NCBI GenBank assembly: GCA_022478985.1 | Contig: JAKSZP010017326.1 | Location: 61,437 to 125,436 of the forward strand | Direction of reading: 5' to 3' | From: Massospora cicadina | Taxonomy: Eukaryota > Entomophthoromycota > Entomophthoromycetes > Entomophthorales > Entomophthoraceae | DNA: 64,000 nt | In this document: positions 46,898-58,344 of the stretch, piece after piece | Position numbering within the stretch: position 1 is the stretch's first letter | Layout: the number at the start of each line of letters is the position of its first letter | Program-made: the position numbers and the translations under genes | The notes under the pieces: generated by a model | Told to the model about the DNA's origin: nothing | The model's database searches: none | What the model saw: only the letters and a program-made list of their open reading frames with translations

Positions 46898-46914
46898 AGG
46901 AACCTATTGCTTTA
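46898..46914. repeat. Target duplication of the 286-base SINE, left
   Basis: aggaacctattgcttta, identical to 47201-47217. Confidence 0.9.
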
Positions 46915-47200
46915 TTTAACCAAGGCAAGCTGACCAGGGGACAGGAATTGCTGAAAGAAAGAAAGAAATGACATGAGACCTGAACAGGGTCAACTCCATC
47001 AAAGAAAGTTTTTCCAGCTCCGGATCAGGACTCAAATTTTTCTGGTTACGTCATGGGTAAGGTTTTCGTGTTATTAGACCTACTAACCGCCAATAGCTTC
47101 CTTTGGCTGGCACCCCAATTGATGTGCAAAGGGCGGGAATCAAACCCGCATCCTTCAGGTTGGTAGCCATACGCCCTTACTAACTCGCCTTCCACCCCCT
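46915..47200 (-). mobile_element. tRNA-derived SINE of 286 bases
   Basis: Exactly bounded by a 17-base duplication. On the minus strand the head is tRNA-like: GGCGAGTTAGTAAGGGCG as D-arm/A box, an anticodon-like loop CTACCAA, and an intact T arm GCGGG-TTTGATT-CCCGC with the B box GGTTTGATTCC (one CpG-to-TpG change from consensus). The 3' part holds (TTTC)3 near 46960-46975. Distinct from the 31364/35351 family apart from a GGTGG start. Confidence 0.85.
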
Positions 47201-47217
47201 AGGAACCTATTGCTTTA
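47201..47217. repeat. Target duplication of the 286-base SINE, right
   Basis: aggaacctattgcttta, as at 46898-46914. Confidence 0.9.
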
Positions 47218-47511
47218 GATCTTAATGCTTTTTATCCTATCCCATATATGGATAAATATCTTCAAATCCTATAACCAGACTTTTCCAAACCATAAAACCT
47301 TTTACAATATGAATATGACTAAATCACTAATCATTTAGTAAGTTAAGCAATAATCTGACCTTCAACTACAAATTTAACTTAAGTTTTAGATTTGACTGAG
47401 GTTGAACTCAAGCCATCATCCTGATTGGCAGCAACCAACACTGTTCTGATAAAAACATACCAAGTTAATGATGCCCAATCACCCCTAACACCTGGCAGTA
47501 CCAGAACCCTC

Positions 47512-48480
47512 TGTGAGCCTGGGAACAACCCTTGCGTCTTAAACGAGATATATTACCATTTAAACAAGAAGAGGTGTAAGCAAGTAGACGTCCCTCTCAT
47601 CACCCTGGGCAATTCAGCCCATGTGGTAGATATAAGTGATTGATGGCGCACCCCATTATAAATCGCGCCTCTTCTTATTCTCACCACCTAAGAGTTGGTG
47701 CAGAAAATTTGGGAGGTGTGTCAGAAGGTGGTGGTAGTCAGAAGCCATTGCCAGCAGAAGGTTTACAGTGATGTTTCTCAAGAGGTTCTCTGAAAGTTTG
47801 AATTCCGCTAGCAGAAATATATTGATAACCTGTGAAGTGAGATCAATCAAGCCACTCTTGGTTTGAGAACTCACATCTGATGTTCCCCTTTCTCATTGGT
47901 AGAACGAGGCCATCCCCAATAGGTACATGTGCAGTACACTCCTTCCTACTAAATGGAACAGGCCATATGTGGCCTGCCCATGGGTGCAACCTTATGTCCA
48001 CCAGAGGAGTCAACTTCATCACGCCAAACGCAATTGTGGCGGAACCAATAATTTTGCCATGAATTTGATACCAATCTGAATTGGCATGTTGGTCTAAATA
48101 TTATCATTAAGTACTTAGGTGTCAATCTGCCAGGACCGAATTGTAAAAATATTCCTGACAGTAGTGCACTTAGGCACAGTTCTCCATTCAAAGAGCATAT
48201 AAGGCAGTAGTCCCCAACAGGTACCACTGTCACTTCTTTTTCCACTTTCTTCCCTTTTTTGGATACAAATTATTGAAAATCACTCGTTTATTTTGTGGCT
48301 TTAAAGAAGTTCACTTAACATTGAGTGGATATTATATCCATTTTTTGGAATTTCTGGCTGGTGTTCGCAGTTTCCCGATTTTCTTTGAATTGAACAATAT
48401 GAATGGCTGTACCAGAGGTATCCTAATTGGTGTTTTGGGTGGTAACTCATCCTGAGTGCCAGCACATCTTACTATTATCA
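47512..48480 (+). repeat. Old LTR related to element L (K)
   Basis: Starts TGTGAGCCTGGG and follows the start of the L LTR (TGTAAGTCCAGGGG). Shared further on: aggtgtaag, tcaccc.gggc and cccatgtggtagat at 47571-47632 against 49709-49766. Later similarity is weak, so the right end is a guess. No internal region attached, perhaps a solo LTR. Confidence 0.4.
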
Positions 48481-48706
48481 GAAAGTTTCATGACATAATG
48501 TAGCGACCCAAATTCTTGTCCTTCTCCATCCTTCTCTGAAAGTGAGGTGCTGCGTTTGTTTCATGGTATGAGTGGAAGGCCCAACCTTTTTTCAAAGGAC
48601 GCGATTGTTGAAAGGAATGGACCATTCTTTAGATTATAGGCTTTTGCGGTTAGGAAATATCTTATAACTCAAATAATGGTGAGGTTTCCTCCCATAATAA
48701 GCGTAA

Positions 48707-49005
48707 AAGAGCTCAGTCTATGTCTCCCTCGCCCTGCTCAGCCAGGGTATGTCACAAGCGTGGGTGTGTTACTTGCCCTGTTACAAAATTTCTTCCTACC
48801 CTGATCTGATATTTTGTGTTTAGGTGATAGTATTCGTGGTGTTAATTCAGATGCTCCTGGGAAGCAGATGTTGGTGAATCCATTGGTGCATTTAGTGTCT
48901 ATTAGACAAACAGAACATAATGAGGCTGCTCAGGTGGCCAGAAACATAGTTTCTCTCCTTGAGGATGGCCAGCGATTACCCCTTCCACACAGTCATGCCT
49001 CATGA
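48707..49005 (+). pseudogene. Two exon-like pieces around a 77-base intron-like segment
   Basis: 48747-48823 begins GTATGT, has ctgatctgat as a possible branch point about 15-20 bases from the end, and ends TTTAG. Joining the sides keeps one frame: 13 codons before (from just after a stop at 48704) and 60 codons after, giving ...LALLSQ|GDSIRGVNSDAPGKQ and NIVSLLEDGQRLPLPHSHAS, then a stop. I do not recognise the protein. It could be a host gene fragment, a retroelement piece or chance. Confidence 0.3.
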
Positions 49006-49069
49006 AGTTGCTAATAAACAAGATTTGCTTACTTTTGGTTACCTATAAAAATTCAGTTTGGATCCCATA

Positions 49070-49210
49070 TAGTATCCATCAAGCACATTTTGATACAAAA
49101 GAAGCAGAATCTATATGAGCTTGCAGGCCGCTCAGGATTTGAACCTAGATCTTGATGCAGAGTCCTCAGTATTGAGTACATCATAAGCCTTGATGACTTG
49201 TTATATGATG
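49070..49210 (-). mobile_element. Possible third tRNA-like SINE fragment
   Basis: On the minus strand a consensus B box GGTTCAAATCC lies at about 49137-49147, inside a T-arm-like CTAGG-TTCAAAT-CCTGA, preceded by ACTGAGGACTCTGCATCAAG. The A box is unclear and I found no target duplication, so limits are approximate. Confidence 0.4.
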
Positions 49211-49641
49211 AGATCCCTGTAATATTCTCAGTGCATGCGTTTGGCTTCTGTGACTGGTCAACCATAATTCCAGACTTATTATTTTCCGTTATCCTTAGGG
49301 CTGGTTGGTGGCGGTGGCAACAAGTTAGTACTAACCTGGAGCGCACCTTTGTTTGATAATCCTTGTGTGTGTGGCTAATTCCCACTTATATATACCTTTA
49401 CCCTAGCAGAGCAGTGGGGATAATTGTTAAACTTCATCCCCGACTGCATTGCTACTGGATTTATCTTCAAGAGTTGTTGCAGTACAAGGACATTTTCAGT
49501 ATAAAAAAGCCAGCCTCCTTCCCTCCCACTCCAAATATGATCTGGCCTTTTGCTTAATGGTAGATTAAATTAACCTCAATTTTTTATGTACCTTTATATG
49601 GGGCATGAAGATAATGACCTGGAGGTATGGTTAAAGGATAT

Positions 49642-50652
49642 TGTAAGTCCAGGGGAACGTTTCCTTTGTATGGACCAGGCGATTTTCCCATTTCTAAATA
49701 AAAAAAGGTGTAAAGAGGACAACTGTACCACACGTCACCCAGGGCGACCTCACCCATGTGGTAGATGAACGCTGAGTAACAGCGCTCCCTCTGAAGACTC
49801 CTCCCCTGGTTCCTGTGCTTACCTCCACCGAAAAAGTTCAATGAATTGGGAAATCTGCACCGAAATTATTAGTAACTGTATTCCCCATGAGCAGGAGGGA
49901 TTTTATAAAAATGATGGCACCAAATCTTCAGAATAGAAGCCAAAATGTCCAAAATCAACTGGAATAAAGCCTGACTGGCGAGAAATTGATAGTCTGAAGG
50001 GGACAAGTAATGAATTCTCAGTCAAATTTCCTAATGGCATTGAGCCATTAAGTGGCACAGTTGCTGTTGCCAAACTCCCCTCAAAATCATTGAGGACAAT
50101 CCCCAATGAGCAGGTATCACCATTAAGGAACTGTTGCTGACAGTTTGAAACCCCCACTTCAGAAATCGGTATTGTTTCTCAATGGAACTCATTTGGACGA
50201 GCAAATGCTTCAGTGACTGGGCATAGGCGGGTTAGCCATCCTGAACCCATTTCTGACCTGTTATGACCACCTCTATGTGGGGTGGCCCTGGGGGATTCCT
50301 GTAGCTCATTGGGCCAGATGCCATCACATTAACTAGAATAAACGCAGTAAAGCCTTGGGTCAGGCGTTCGTGGACAAACTGATTGCAATTCACCCTGCCA
50401 CCAAATCCTTTGATGTCATTTCAGATTAAGGTCATTTCCCACTTCCTTGAAAATTTGCAAGGTTAGGTCAAATTTGAGGGCTTGATCCCATTGCTTTTAC
50501 AAGCTGACTCAAATCAAACACTATTTAATCAGTCATTTCGCACTAAGGAAATGGCTGGTAAATTTTGAGCTTTTCCTTTTTATAAAATTCCCGCTAGTAC
50601 CAATTTTTTACTTTTCTTCAATTCTTCTTGCCAAAGTCCCAACGGATCTAAC
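49642..50652 (+). repeat. Element L 5' LTR
   Basis: Starts TGTAAGTCCAGG. TATA-like tttttataaaattcccgc near 50577. I put the end just before ttggtggc (50653), a possible primer site; the same choice gives 1011 bases for both copies, though similarity to copy 2 runs on into Gag. Confidence 0.7.
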
Positions 50653-50737
50653 TTGGTGGCCCATCAGCCTCTACTCTGGATGGGTATACCAATTATAATA
50701 GTCACAATTGCTCCCACCATAGTCAACTGGATCCATC

Positions 50738-52085
50738 ATGCAAGAAATTTATAGTCATTTAATTCTAATTGAAGCTATCCACTACCAGGATATCGGAATA
50801 CTGTGGCCTCATATATCTCACCTTCAAGAAAGGATCCACCCCCTTGCCTCTTCTTTGGCAATGACCCCTCCCATTGGAGATCCCAAAGCAGTTAATCTAG
50901 TAGTTCAACAACCTGCAGCAAGGCCAGCAGGGTCTGGTGTTTCATCTGTTTGGTTCATTGCCAGTTTTATTTTCACGCTCACCGCACATCAACAAGTCAT
51001 TGTTGCCCAACTTCCTTCACCATACAATGTCTTTCAAGCATCAATGCCACTGGCATTCTGGCTTGTTTTTGGGTGCTTACACATTTCAACTGGCAGGCCA
51101 ATCGAAACTTCTTATGCGTTTTCTTGGCATAATAAACCAACCATTGTTTTCTGCCATTTCCACCCTTCTCTTCAAGTTAGGCGCCGCAGTGGTTACCCTT
51201 TACAAACGAATGTGCAGTCAGTAGGTTGTCTTATGCTGTTTGTTTGGCCAACCGCCAATTTTGTGAGCAGCATTTGAAATGCTTTGGAGAAACTTCTCCA
51301 TGGTAGCAGAGCCTCGTGGTCCACTACCCTTCCCTCAGCTTGTGCTTAAGAAGGGAATCCGAGTGTCCCCTCCCAAGATTTGTTAATCAAGTCATTGACT
51401 CCCTTGCCAAGGTGCAAATGCATTCTGCTATTGCCCTGAATAATGCCGCTTCACTATTCTACGCCCAACAAGGTGTTGCCATTTTAAATGCAGTAGAAGG
51501 GGAAGCCTGTCAGTGAGTGAGAGGACTTCTGCGCTCCACTGCACATGTGGGATATTCTACCTCACTTGTCGCAGCATTATCAGCAGCTCTAAAGCCCCCT
51601 GTGTCAGTTCAGACCATTTATTTCGGTTACTTTCCTTTATGGCCGAAGCACCTAGCTTGGCCTCTTAAATCACAACCTTCTGTAAATAAGCTCCCGCGCT
51701 TGAGTTCTCTAATGATATGCTCCAACCAATTTTTAAATCAGGGTTGGATTCTGCTTCTGCTCATCACGAAGTTTGGTCCACCCCTATGGGATCAGTGGAA
51801 CAAATGTTTAAGGCTGTAACCTCCATCAATACCTACCTTTGCCATGCTCACCGCTTTCAAGTGGGAAATTATATAATCAGGCTACCTAATGACGACATGG
51901 ATTCTGTTCTCAACGTTGAACCAGCATTGGTACTGGCCCCAGAGTCATCCAATATCCCCGTGCCTGAGTTGAATCAACTTATTCATTCTATTAATGAGTC
52001 ATTAAAAGCTCATATTGAAGAAGCTGGTTCCCAAAACCTTACTCTTACAAACTTTAATCCTAAAAAAACCCTGACCTTCCCCTAA
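50738..52085 (+). pseudogene. Element L Gag
   Basis: Frame of 179 codons (50738-51277: QEIYSHLILIEAIHYQDIGI, HLQERIHPLASSLAM, ...) followed by shifted pieces (51316-51516) and a 122-codon frame (51717-52085) with SVEQMFKAVTSINTYLCHAH. The latter contains ESSNIPVPELNQLIHSINES and lies next to the protease. No clear zinc knuckle. The assignment comes from position between LTR and protease, and the first 380 bases recur in L2. Confidence 0.6.
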
Positions 52086-52116
52086 TTTACTAACCATCTC
52101 TTCAGTTTCACCAGAT

Positions 52117-52430
52117 ATGACAAAATCTGCCAATAAAAACTTCGCCTATTTTTTATTGCCCATGAAGATTAGTATCAGAGCTCACCATGTATCCTTTGTG
52201 GCCTTGGTGGATACTGGAGCAGCGGGTAATTTTATGAGTGTAAAGCAAGCCTACCAGTTGGAGCTTGACCTAGATTTGGGTCCTTTAGTGATGGTTACTT
52301 CATTAGCCTCCCAGCCCTTGTACCTAGTTCGACGTCCAGACCATTCTCTGTTCATCAGTTTAGCTTTTGCAATTGGCTCTCCACAATGCCAAACTTGGTG
52401 TTTCCAGTAATTTTGGGGGTAGGATGGTGT
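52117..52430 (+). pseudogene. Element L protease
   Basis: Frame of 97 codons with VALVDTGAAGNFMSVKQAYQ near residues 28-47: an intact retropepsin DTGA active site. VMVTSLASQPL follows as in chromovirus proteases (DG.PL). The frame shifts near 52395 before the second conserved motif. No other active-site damage is seen. Confidence 0.8.
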
Positions 52431-52689
52431 CGCCGACATGTTAGAATTCACCTGGATTTAATATGTTGTCATTTGCTAATGATCAGATAGAGGGGGAGTT
52501 TCCTTTAGTAGATACTCTTACTAAAACTCAAGGCCGCAGTTCCATCACTTCCCTAGTTTCCCTGTGGGCCTTCAATTGGATTTCCACAAGGCATCAATGA
52601 ATAAAAAAGATTTTTTGATTCTGAGAGGGCAGACCATCTCCCCTCCTCACACTAAAATCGATTTAGGGATTTAGAACAACAGTGCAGGT

Positions 52690-53900
52690 GGTGAATATTA
52701 ACTACCCTTTGTACCACATATAGCGGATGAGGAGGCTGCTCTTAATGCTTGCTTGGATGACATTCTTAAGTAAGGGTTGTTGTTTAAAGAGACATTACCA
52801 GTTGCTTCTCCCATCATTTTTGCCAAGAAGGCCAATGGCTCCCTCCATCCCTGCGTGGACTATGATCACCTGAATAAAGTTATATTTCATGAACCCTACC
52901 CTTTACCCCTGGAGTTAACTATCAGTCAATCGATTGCCAAGACGCATGGGTTCTCTAAGCTTGATCTTGTTAATACATTTGACCAAAGTTGGGTGATGGA
53001 AAGTCAAAATGGCTTACCGCTATCTGAGTGAAGAGGTGTATTTTTCAATTTCAAGCAATGCCCTTCAGGTTGAATAATTCACCATCCACATTTCAAAAAA
53101 TGATTGATTCTGTGCTGGGTGATCTCTGATTACCTTGTGTGGTCATGTATATTGTTAATATTTTGGTTTACTACTCAACTCCCTAAAAACATGCAAAAGT
53201 CTTGGAAGTGGTAGTGGCTGCCTTACACAAGGCAGGCCTGTTCGTCAAGCTTTAAATGCAAGTTTTATAGGGAGTAAGTTACCTTTTTGGGTAATACCAT
53301 CTTAAAAGATGTGTATGCTATTCTTCCCAACAAGATGGACGCCATTCACAAATGGCCAACTCTAACAACCCAAAAATAAGCTTTTTGCACTATTATTTTT
53401 CTGAAAAAATTTTCCCCAGACCTTCCCAAGTTAGCCACACCACTTTACCTACTCATGGGTAAGAATGTTCCCTTTTGTTGGGCACCCGAGTGCCAGCAGG
53501 CATTTGAGTCAATTAAAGAGGTGTTCTTATCACTCCCCATTCTAAAGCATGATGATCCCTCTAAGCCCTATATCGTTGCATGAGATGTTTCATCTGTTGC
53601 AATTTAACATTCTGCTTCAGGAGCACGATGGTTAGAACATCCAGTCACATATATTTCATTCAAATTCTCCTATACTGAACAATGATGGGCCATTTATAAT
53701 AAGGAGTTGGCAGCCGTAGCAGCTTTGATTCATTGGCGGTATCTGTTACAAGGAACTCAGCATGAGTTAACGGTGCATACAGATCATCAAGCTCTTCTTG
53801 TATCTTCTTAAACCACAGAAGTTGGCACATAGGCAAACTTGCACCTACTGGTATTTGTGTAGTCTCAACTTTAAATACAAGTTTGTGAAAGGTGCGTTAA
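52690..53900 (+). pseudogene. Element L reverse transcriptase and RNase H
   Basis: LPVASPIIFAKKANGSLHPC and VDYDHLNKV at 52795-52885 (family SP.xFVxKKDGxLRxCVDYRxLN). AKTHGFSKLDLVNTFDQ follows. The catalytic box near 53145-53175 reads MYIVNILVYY in place of Y(L/I)DDILIYS, so both Asp are lost. RNase H: LATPLYLLMGKNVPFCWAPE at 53430-53490, CQQAFESIKEVFLSLPIL, YNKELAAVAALIHWRYLLQG near 53700-53755 and HELTVHTDHQAL. Stops at several points. Confidence 0.82.
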
Positions 53901-54239
53901 ACATGCTTCCCAATTTCCTTAGTTGAAACCCTGCTCATTGCCCAATGGACTCAGATGAAGCAGACCTGGTCATTATGATTCCCACCACCCAAATCTTATC
54001 CATTGTACCTCCCATAGTCTCATCAGTAGATTTTAGCTTATGATGCGCCTCTTATTTCACTGGTTTATGCAGCCTAAATTACTTGTCCTGACGGAGTGGA
54101 GTTATTGGAACAATTGTTCCTTCAAGCTCATAAACATTCCTTATATTCCTTAGTGAAGTTTCTTATTTATTTTCAGTTGCGGGTGTGGGTTCCTCCCCTT
54201 TTTAGAGCTGAAGTGTTTTTGGACTCATCACAACCCCCT

Positions 54240-54990
54240 ACAATCAATCTATCGAGTAATAAGAGATGTATTGATTTGATTAAGTGGACTATAATTGGTC
54301 GGGCTTGTCAAAAGAAGTACTGGCCTGGATCGCCAATTGCATTACCTGCGTGTGGACCAAGTCAGATTAATTAGGAAGGAATGGTCTCCTTCACCTTTTA
54401 CAACGGATGGAGGGTCCATGGACATCAGAGTTCATGGATTTTATTGTCAGGCTTCACAGTTCTAACAGGTTTACTGCAGTGATGGTGGTGGTCACTCATT
54501 TTAAAAATTTTGCTTTATTTATTCTATGCTCTTCCACAATTTTGTCAGAAGAAACTGTCCATCTCTTTGTGCGCCATGTGTTTTCTATGTTTGGTCTCCC
54601 AAAGGAGATTATCAGCAACTGTGGTCCCCAGTTTACACTGCAGTTCTGAAATGAGCTTTTATCCATTTTAAAAATTACACCTTATTGTTCCGTAGCATAT
54701 CATCCCCAGTCTGATGGACAAACCAAGCAAGTTAATCAAATCTTTGAACAGTCCTTGCGCTGCTATGCTACAGCTGCGCAGGATACCTGGGCCAATGACT
54801 TTCCTCTCACTCAATTTGCTTATAACAATGAGACTTATGCCTCTACAGGGGTTTCCCCCTATGAAGCAACTTTGGGGTATATCCCTCGTTTTCAGTTGGT
54901 CCTTGTCTGCGTCCAGAGGTCCCAGCTGCCGCAGATCATGCTGAGCACATTTGGTCTACTCAATCCTTAGTGCGTGAGCATCTCAATAAG
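54240..54990 (+). pseudogene. Element L integrase
   Basis: KKYWPGSPIALPACGPS with shifted Cys pair marks the HHCC end (54310-54370). Core: GPWTSEFMDFIVRLHSSNRF at 54410-54470 (family W.xIxMDFIxxLP, first Asp of the triad kept as Asp in MDFI), HVFSMFGLPKEIISNCGPQF at 54575-54640 (family SDRGPQF, Asp changed to Asn and Arg to Cys). AYHPQSDGQTKQVNQIFEQS at about 54695-54750 has Glu changed to Lys, and ANDFPLTQFAYNNETYASTG follows. Two of three catalytic residues are lost. Confidence 0.82.
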
Positions 54991-55039
54991 GCCATCGGTG
55001 ACTACAAGAAGTTTGCAGATCATAAGAATCTCCTGGCCA

Positions 55040-55460
55040 TGATATTATGGTAAGTTCAAATGTCATGCTTGATATGCATCATTTGCAAATGCAGATACCT
55101 TGCTGGAAGTTTCCAAGTAAGCGTTCAGGTTCCCACTTGTTGGAGGAGGATTTGGGCAATGGTGCTTTATGGTTAAAGTTGCCATCTCAAAGGAAACAAA
55201 ATCCCGTCTTCCACATATCTCAGCTGTCCCCATACAAGGGGACTATCCCTGCAGATCCTGGGCTGATAATAATTGAGGATGCAGAGGAAGCCGAAGTGGA
55301 GAGCATTTTAGCATCCCACAAATCTCAGAAGCCAGTTCTAATATCTTGTCACTTGGAAGGGTTATACAGCCTACAAGGACAGCTGGGTCAAGGCCCATGA
55401 TTGCGTGAACTGAATGGAGCTGGACGAGACGTTTCATGAGTCCCATCCCAATGATCCCTG
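55040..55460 (+). pseudogene. Element L integrase C-terminus and chromodomain
   Basis: LWLKLPSQRKQNPVFHISQL (family LxLPxxxxIHPVFHVSxL) at 55160-55225, then AEVESILASHK near 55285 and, in the next frame, YLVTWKGYTAYKDSWVKAHD (family YLVKWKGYxxxEdsWE). These are the chromodomain strands that bind histone tails and steer insertion. One frameshift separates the halves. It ends with a stop near 55460, about 100 bases before the purine tract at 55561. Confidence 0.8.
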
Positions 55461-55560
55461 ACCCCCCCCAAAAAAAGTTGCAACTTTAATGGTGATCAAG
55501 TTGCCTAAGGCTCACAAAAATGTATAACTCATGAAGTTTCCCGGTGGAGGTACCCTTCCT

Positions 55561-55580
55561 CTGGAAAAAGGAAAGGGTAA
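55561..55580 (+). promoter_or_regulatory. Polypurine tract before the middle LTR
   Basis: ctggaaaaaggaaagggtaa, directly before TGTAAG. Confidence 0.7.
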
Positions 55581-56591
55581 TGTAAGTCCAGGGGAAGATC
55601 CCCTTTGCATGGACCGGGCGATTTTCCCATTTCAAATAAAAAGGGTTTAAAGAGGACAGCTGTACCACACGTCACCCATGGCGACCTCACCCATGTGGTA
55701 GATGAGCGCTGGGTAACAGCGCTCCCTCTGAAGTTTCTTTCTCAGGTTCCCAAGCTTGCCTCCACCAAACTAGTTCACCACAATCGAGGAAATCTGCACC
55801 AGAATCATTTTTAACCATCTTCCCCATGAGCGGGAGGGATTTTATAAAACTGAGGCCGCTAAATCTTCATAATCAAAGCCTAAATGTCCAAAAATCAATG
55901 GCAATAAAGCTCGATGGGTGAGAAACTAATAGCTGGAAGTGGACAAGTAACATTTTATTTGTCAAAATCGTCAATGGTATAGAGCCATTAAGTGGTATGG
56001 TTTCTGACGCCAAAATCCTCTCGAAATTGTCAGGGACAATCCCCAATGAGCAGGTACACCATCAGGTATGGTTTCTGACAGTTCAAAACACCCATTTCAG
56101 AAATCAGGATTGGTGCTTAATGGAACTCATTTGGTCGAATGAACGCTCCAGCAACTGGACATGGATGGGTTGGCCATCCCAAACTCATTTCCAACCCGTT
56201 AGGACTGCCCCTATGTGGGGTGGCCCTGGGGGATTCCTGTTGCCCATCAGGCCAGATGCCATCGCACTAACTGAAATATATGTAGTAAAGCCTTGGGTCA
56301 GGCGTTCATGGATGAACTGATAGTGACTCAGCTTGCCATCAAATCCTTTAATGTCATTTCAGATTAGAACCATTTTCCTCTCTCCTGAAAATTCGCCAGG
56401 TTAGGTCAAATTTGAGGGCCTGATCCCATTGCCTTGACAAGCTGACCCAAATCAAACACTATTTAATAGTTGCGTCACACTGAGGAAATTGCTGGTCAAT
56501 TTCTTAAACTTTTCCTTTCAAGAAAATTCCCGCTAGTACCCATTTTTTATTTTGCTTCAATTCTTCTTTCCAAAGTCCCAATGGCACTAAC
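55581..56591 (+). repeat. Shared LTR: 3' LTR of L and 5' LTR of L2
   Basis: Matches 49642-50652 throughout (about 85 percent by eye). It is followed by L2 Gag, not by flanking DNA. Confidence 0.8.
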
Positions 56592-57793
56592 TTGGTGGCA
56601 TATCAGCCCCTACACTGGATGGGCTATCCAATTTTGATGGTCACAATTGCTCCCACCATAGTCAACTGGATCCATTATGCAAGAAATTTATAGTCATTTA
56701 AACCTATTATTGAAGCTATCCACTACCAGGATATCGGAATCCTGTAGCCTCATATATCTCACCTTCAAGCAAAGATCCACCCCTTTGCCTCTGCTTTGGT
56801 AATGACTACTCCCACCTGAGATCCCGAATCAGTTAATCTGGTAGTGCAACCCCCTGCAGCAAGGCAAGATTGGTCTTGGATAGCATCTGTTTGGGTCATT
56901 GCAAGTTTTCTTTTCACGCTTGACGCACATCAATGATCATTGTTGCCCAACTTCCCGCACCATACAACGTCTTTTGAGCATCAATGCCACTGGCATACTG
57001 GCTTGTATTTTGGGTGCTTACGAATCCTGACTGGCAGGCCAGTCTAAACATATTATGCTGTTTACTTACAGATATGCTTGAGAAAGGGTGGATAATAAAG
57101 AAACCCACTTCCATCACTTCCCCCATTGTTTTAGTTCATAAGGCTAATGGTTAGCTGCACCTGTGCATAGACTATGGCTATGTGATTAACGTCACCATGA
57201 CAATCCTCATTTACTTCCTCTTAAAGCAAACCATCAGCCAAGTGATAGCCAAATCCCTGGTGTTTTCCAAGCTCGACCTGAGAACTGACTTCCATAAAAT
57301 CTGAGTAGCAGAAAGTCAGGAGTTTCTGCGGCCATTCATACCAAGTGTGGTATATTACAATTCTGCGTGATGCCCTTCAGCCTCAATAACGTACAGGATA
57401 CCTTCCAGTGGCTGATTAGTAACGTTCTGGGCAATCTCTGCTTCAAGTGCGTGGTGAAATAATTTGACAATATCCTGGTGCACTCCCCCAAACAGCATGC
57501 AAGGGACCTGGAGGCGGTACTGGTGGCACTGAAAAAGCTGGTCTGTATGTGAAACCCTCAAAGTGCAAGTTCTTCAAGGGGAAATGGATACTTCTTGGGT
57601 AGTCATTTTTGTATAATGGTTACACTATCTCACCCAGAAAACTCAAGCTTATTTTTTTTGGCCCGCTCCCATTATCCAGAAGCAGCTGCGTAGTTTTTGG
57701 TGACAACTATTTTCTTGAAAAAGTTCTCACCAGCTCTTCGCAGCTGGAGACGCCTCTTCATCCCCTGATGGGGAATAATGTTTATTGGAAAAT
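56592..57793 (+). pseudogene. Tandem element L2: Gag start fused to RT by deletion
   Basis: 56592-57062 repeats the start of L Gag (50653-51115) closely. At about 57065 the match jumps to RT: LEKGWIIKKPTSITSPIVLV then HKANG, and SLVFSKLDLRTDFHKI near 57255-57300. Thus some 1.65 kb (rest of Gag, protease) is missing. RT continues to the FLEKVLTSSSQLETPLHPLM linker and GNNVYWK, where element M begins at 57794. Catalytic YxDD reads W/FDNILVHS (near 57460-57485), the family YxDDILVHS with the first Asp kept and the second changed. Confidence 0.75.
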
Positions 57794-58340
57794 TTGATAG
57801 AAATTTAGATATTCAGGCGCTATGAAGGCTACAAAACTGTTTGTTATGTGGCTCTAGCGAATATAGACACAAGCGCAACAAAGTTATTATTTCTGTTGCT
57901 ATAATTGATTCCAATCAGAAATACGAATTCTGTATAATAGACCAAAATTAAACTATGCGAGACAAAATAAAGGTACCCTATAAGTTAGAAATGAGGTATA
58001 TTTATAGTGGTAGATTTGGTAGTTTTCATGAGGATTTTGGTGCTTCACCCGAGGTAAGATCTTTCCTAATAAATGACTGATATTGCTGCTTATTATTGCT
58101 ATACTTGTGACAGTATGATCTGATAAGGTTCAAACTAGATTAGATTAACCTTCTTGTGGGATATTTTACCCCTTTAGATTTCTTAGCCTCATCCTTCAGA
58201 GGAGGCAATAGCTCCAAAGGGCTGGTTGTTGGTCTATCTAAGAATTGGATATCTCTGACAGGATCTGTACAATATCATTAGAATGAGATACCAAATATCA
58301 ATCTTGAGTATTTTCAGTCATCACAGTTGAATCTCCAACA
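57794..58340 (-). repeat. Element M 3' LTR
   Basis: On the minus strand it opens TGTTGGAGATTC, right after the purine tract CTTGAGGGGGCAT. The left end is set where the L2 reading stops (tgatag at 57794). Partner not in the window. Confidence 0.65.
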
Positions 58341-58344
58341 ATGC

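Larger units (their letters stand above)
49642..56591 (+). mobile_element. Chromodomain Ty3/gypsy element L
   Basis: 6950 bases: two 1011-base LTR copies (49642-50652 and 55581-56591), Gag, protease, RT, RNase H, integrase and a C-terminal chromodomain. This is a different lineage (chromovirus-like) from A, B, C, G and M. The second LTR also serves as 5' LTR of L2. Confidence 0.88.

Noticed and set aside
46915..47200. Intact tRNA gene on the minus strand
   Set aside because: T arm is good but the anticodon stem is mismatched, no acceptor stem pairs, and a 17-base duplication bounds a 286-base unit; it is a SINE.
50738..51277. Host gene of 179 codons
   Set aside because: It lies between the LTR and protease of L, and its first part recurs in L2, so it is Gag.
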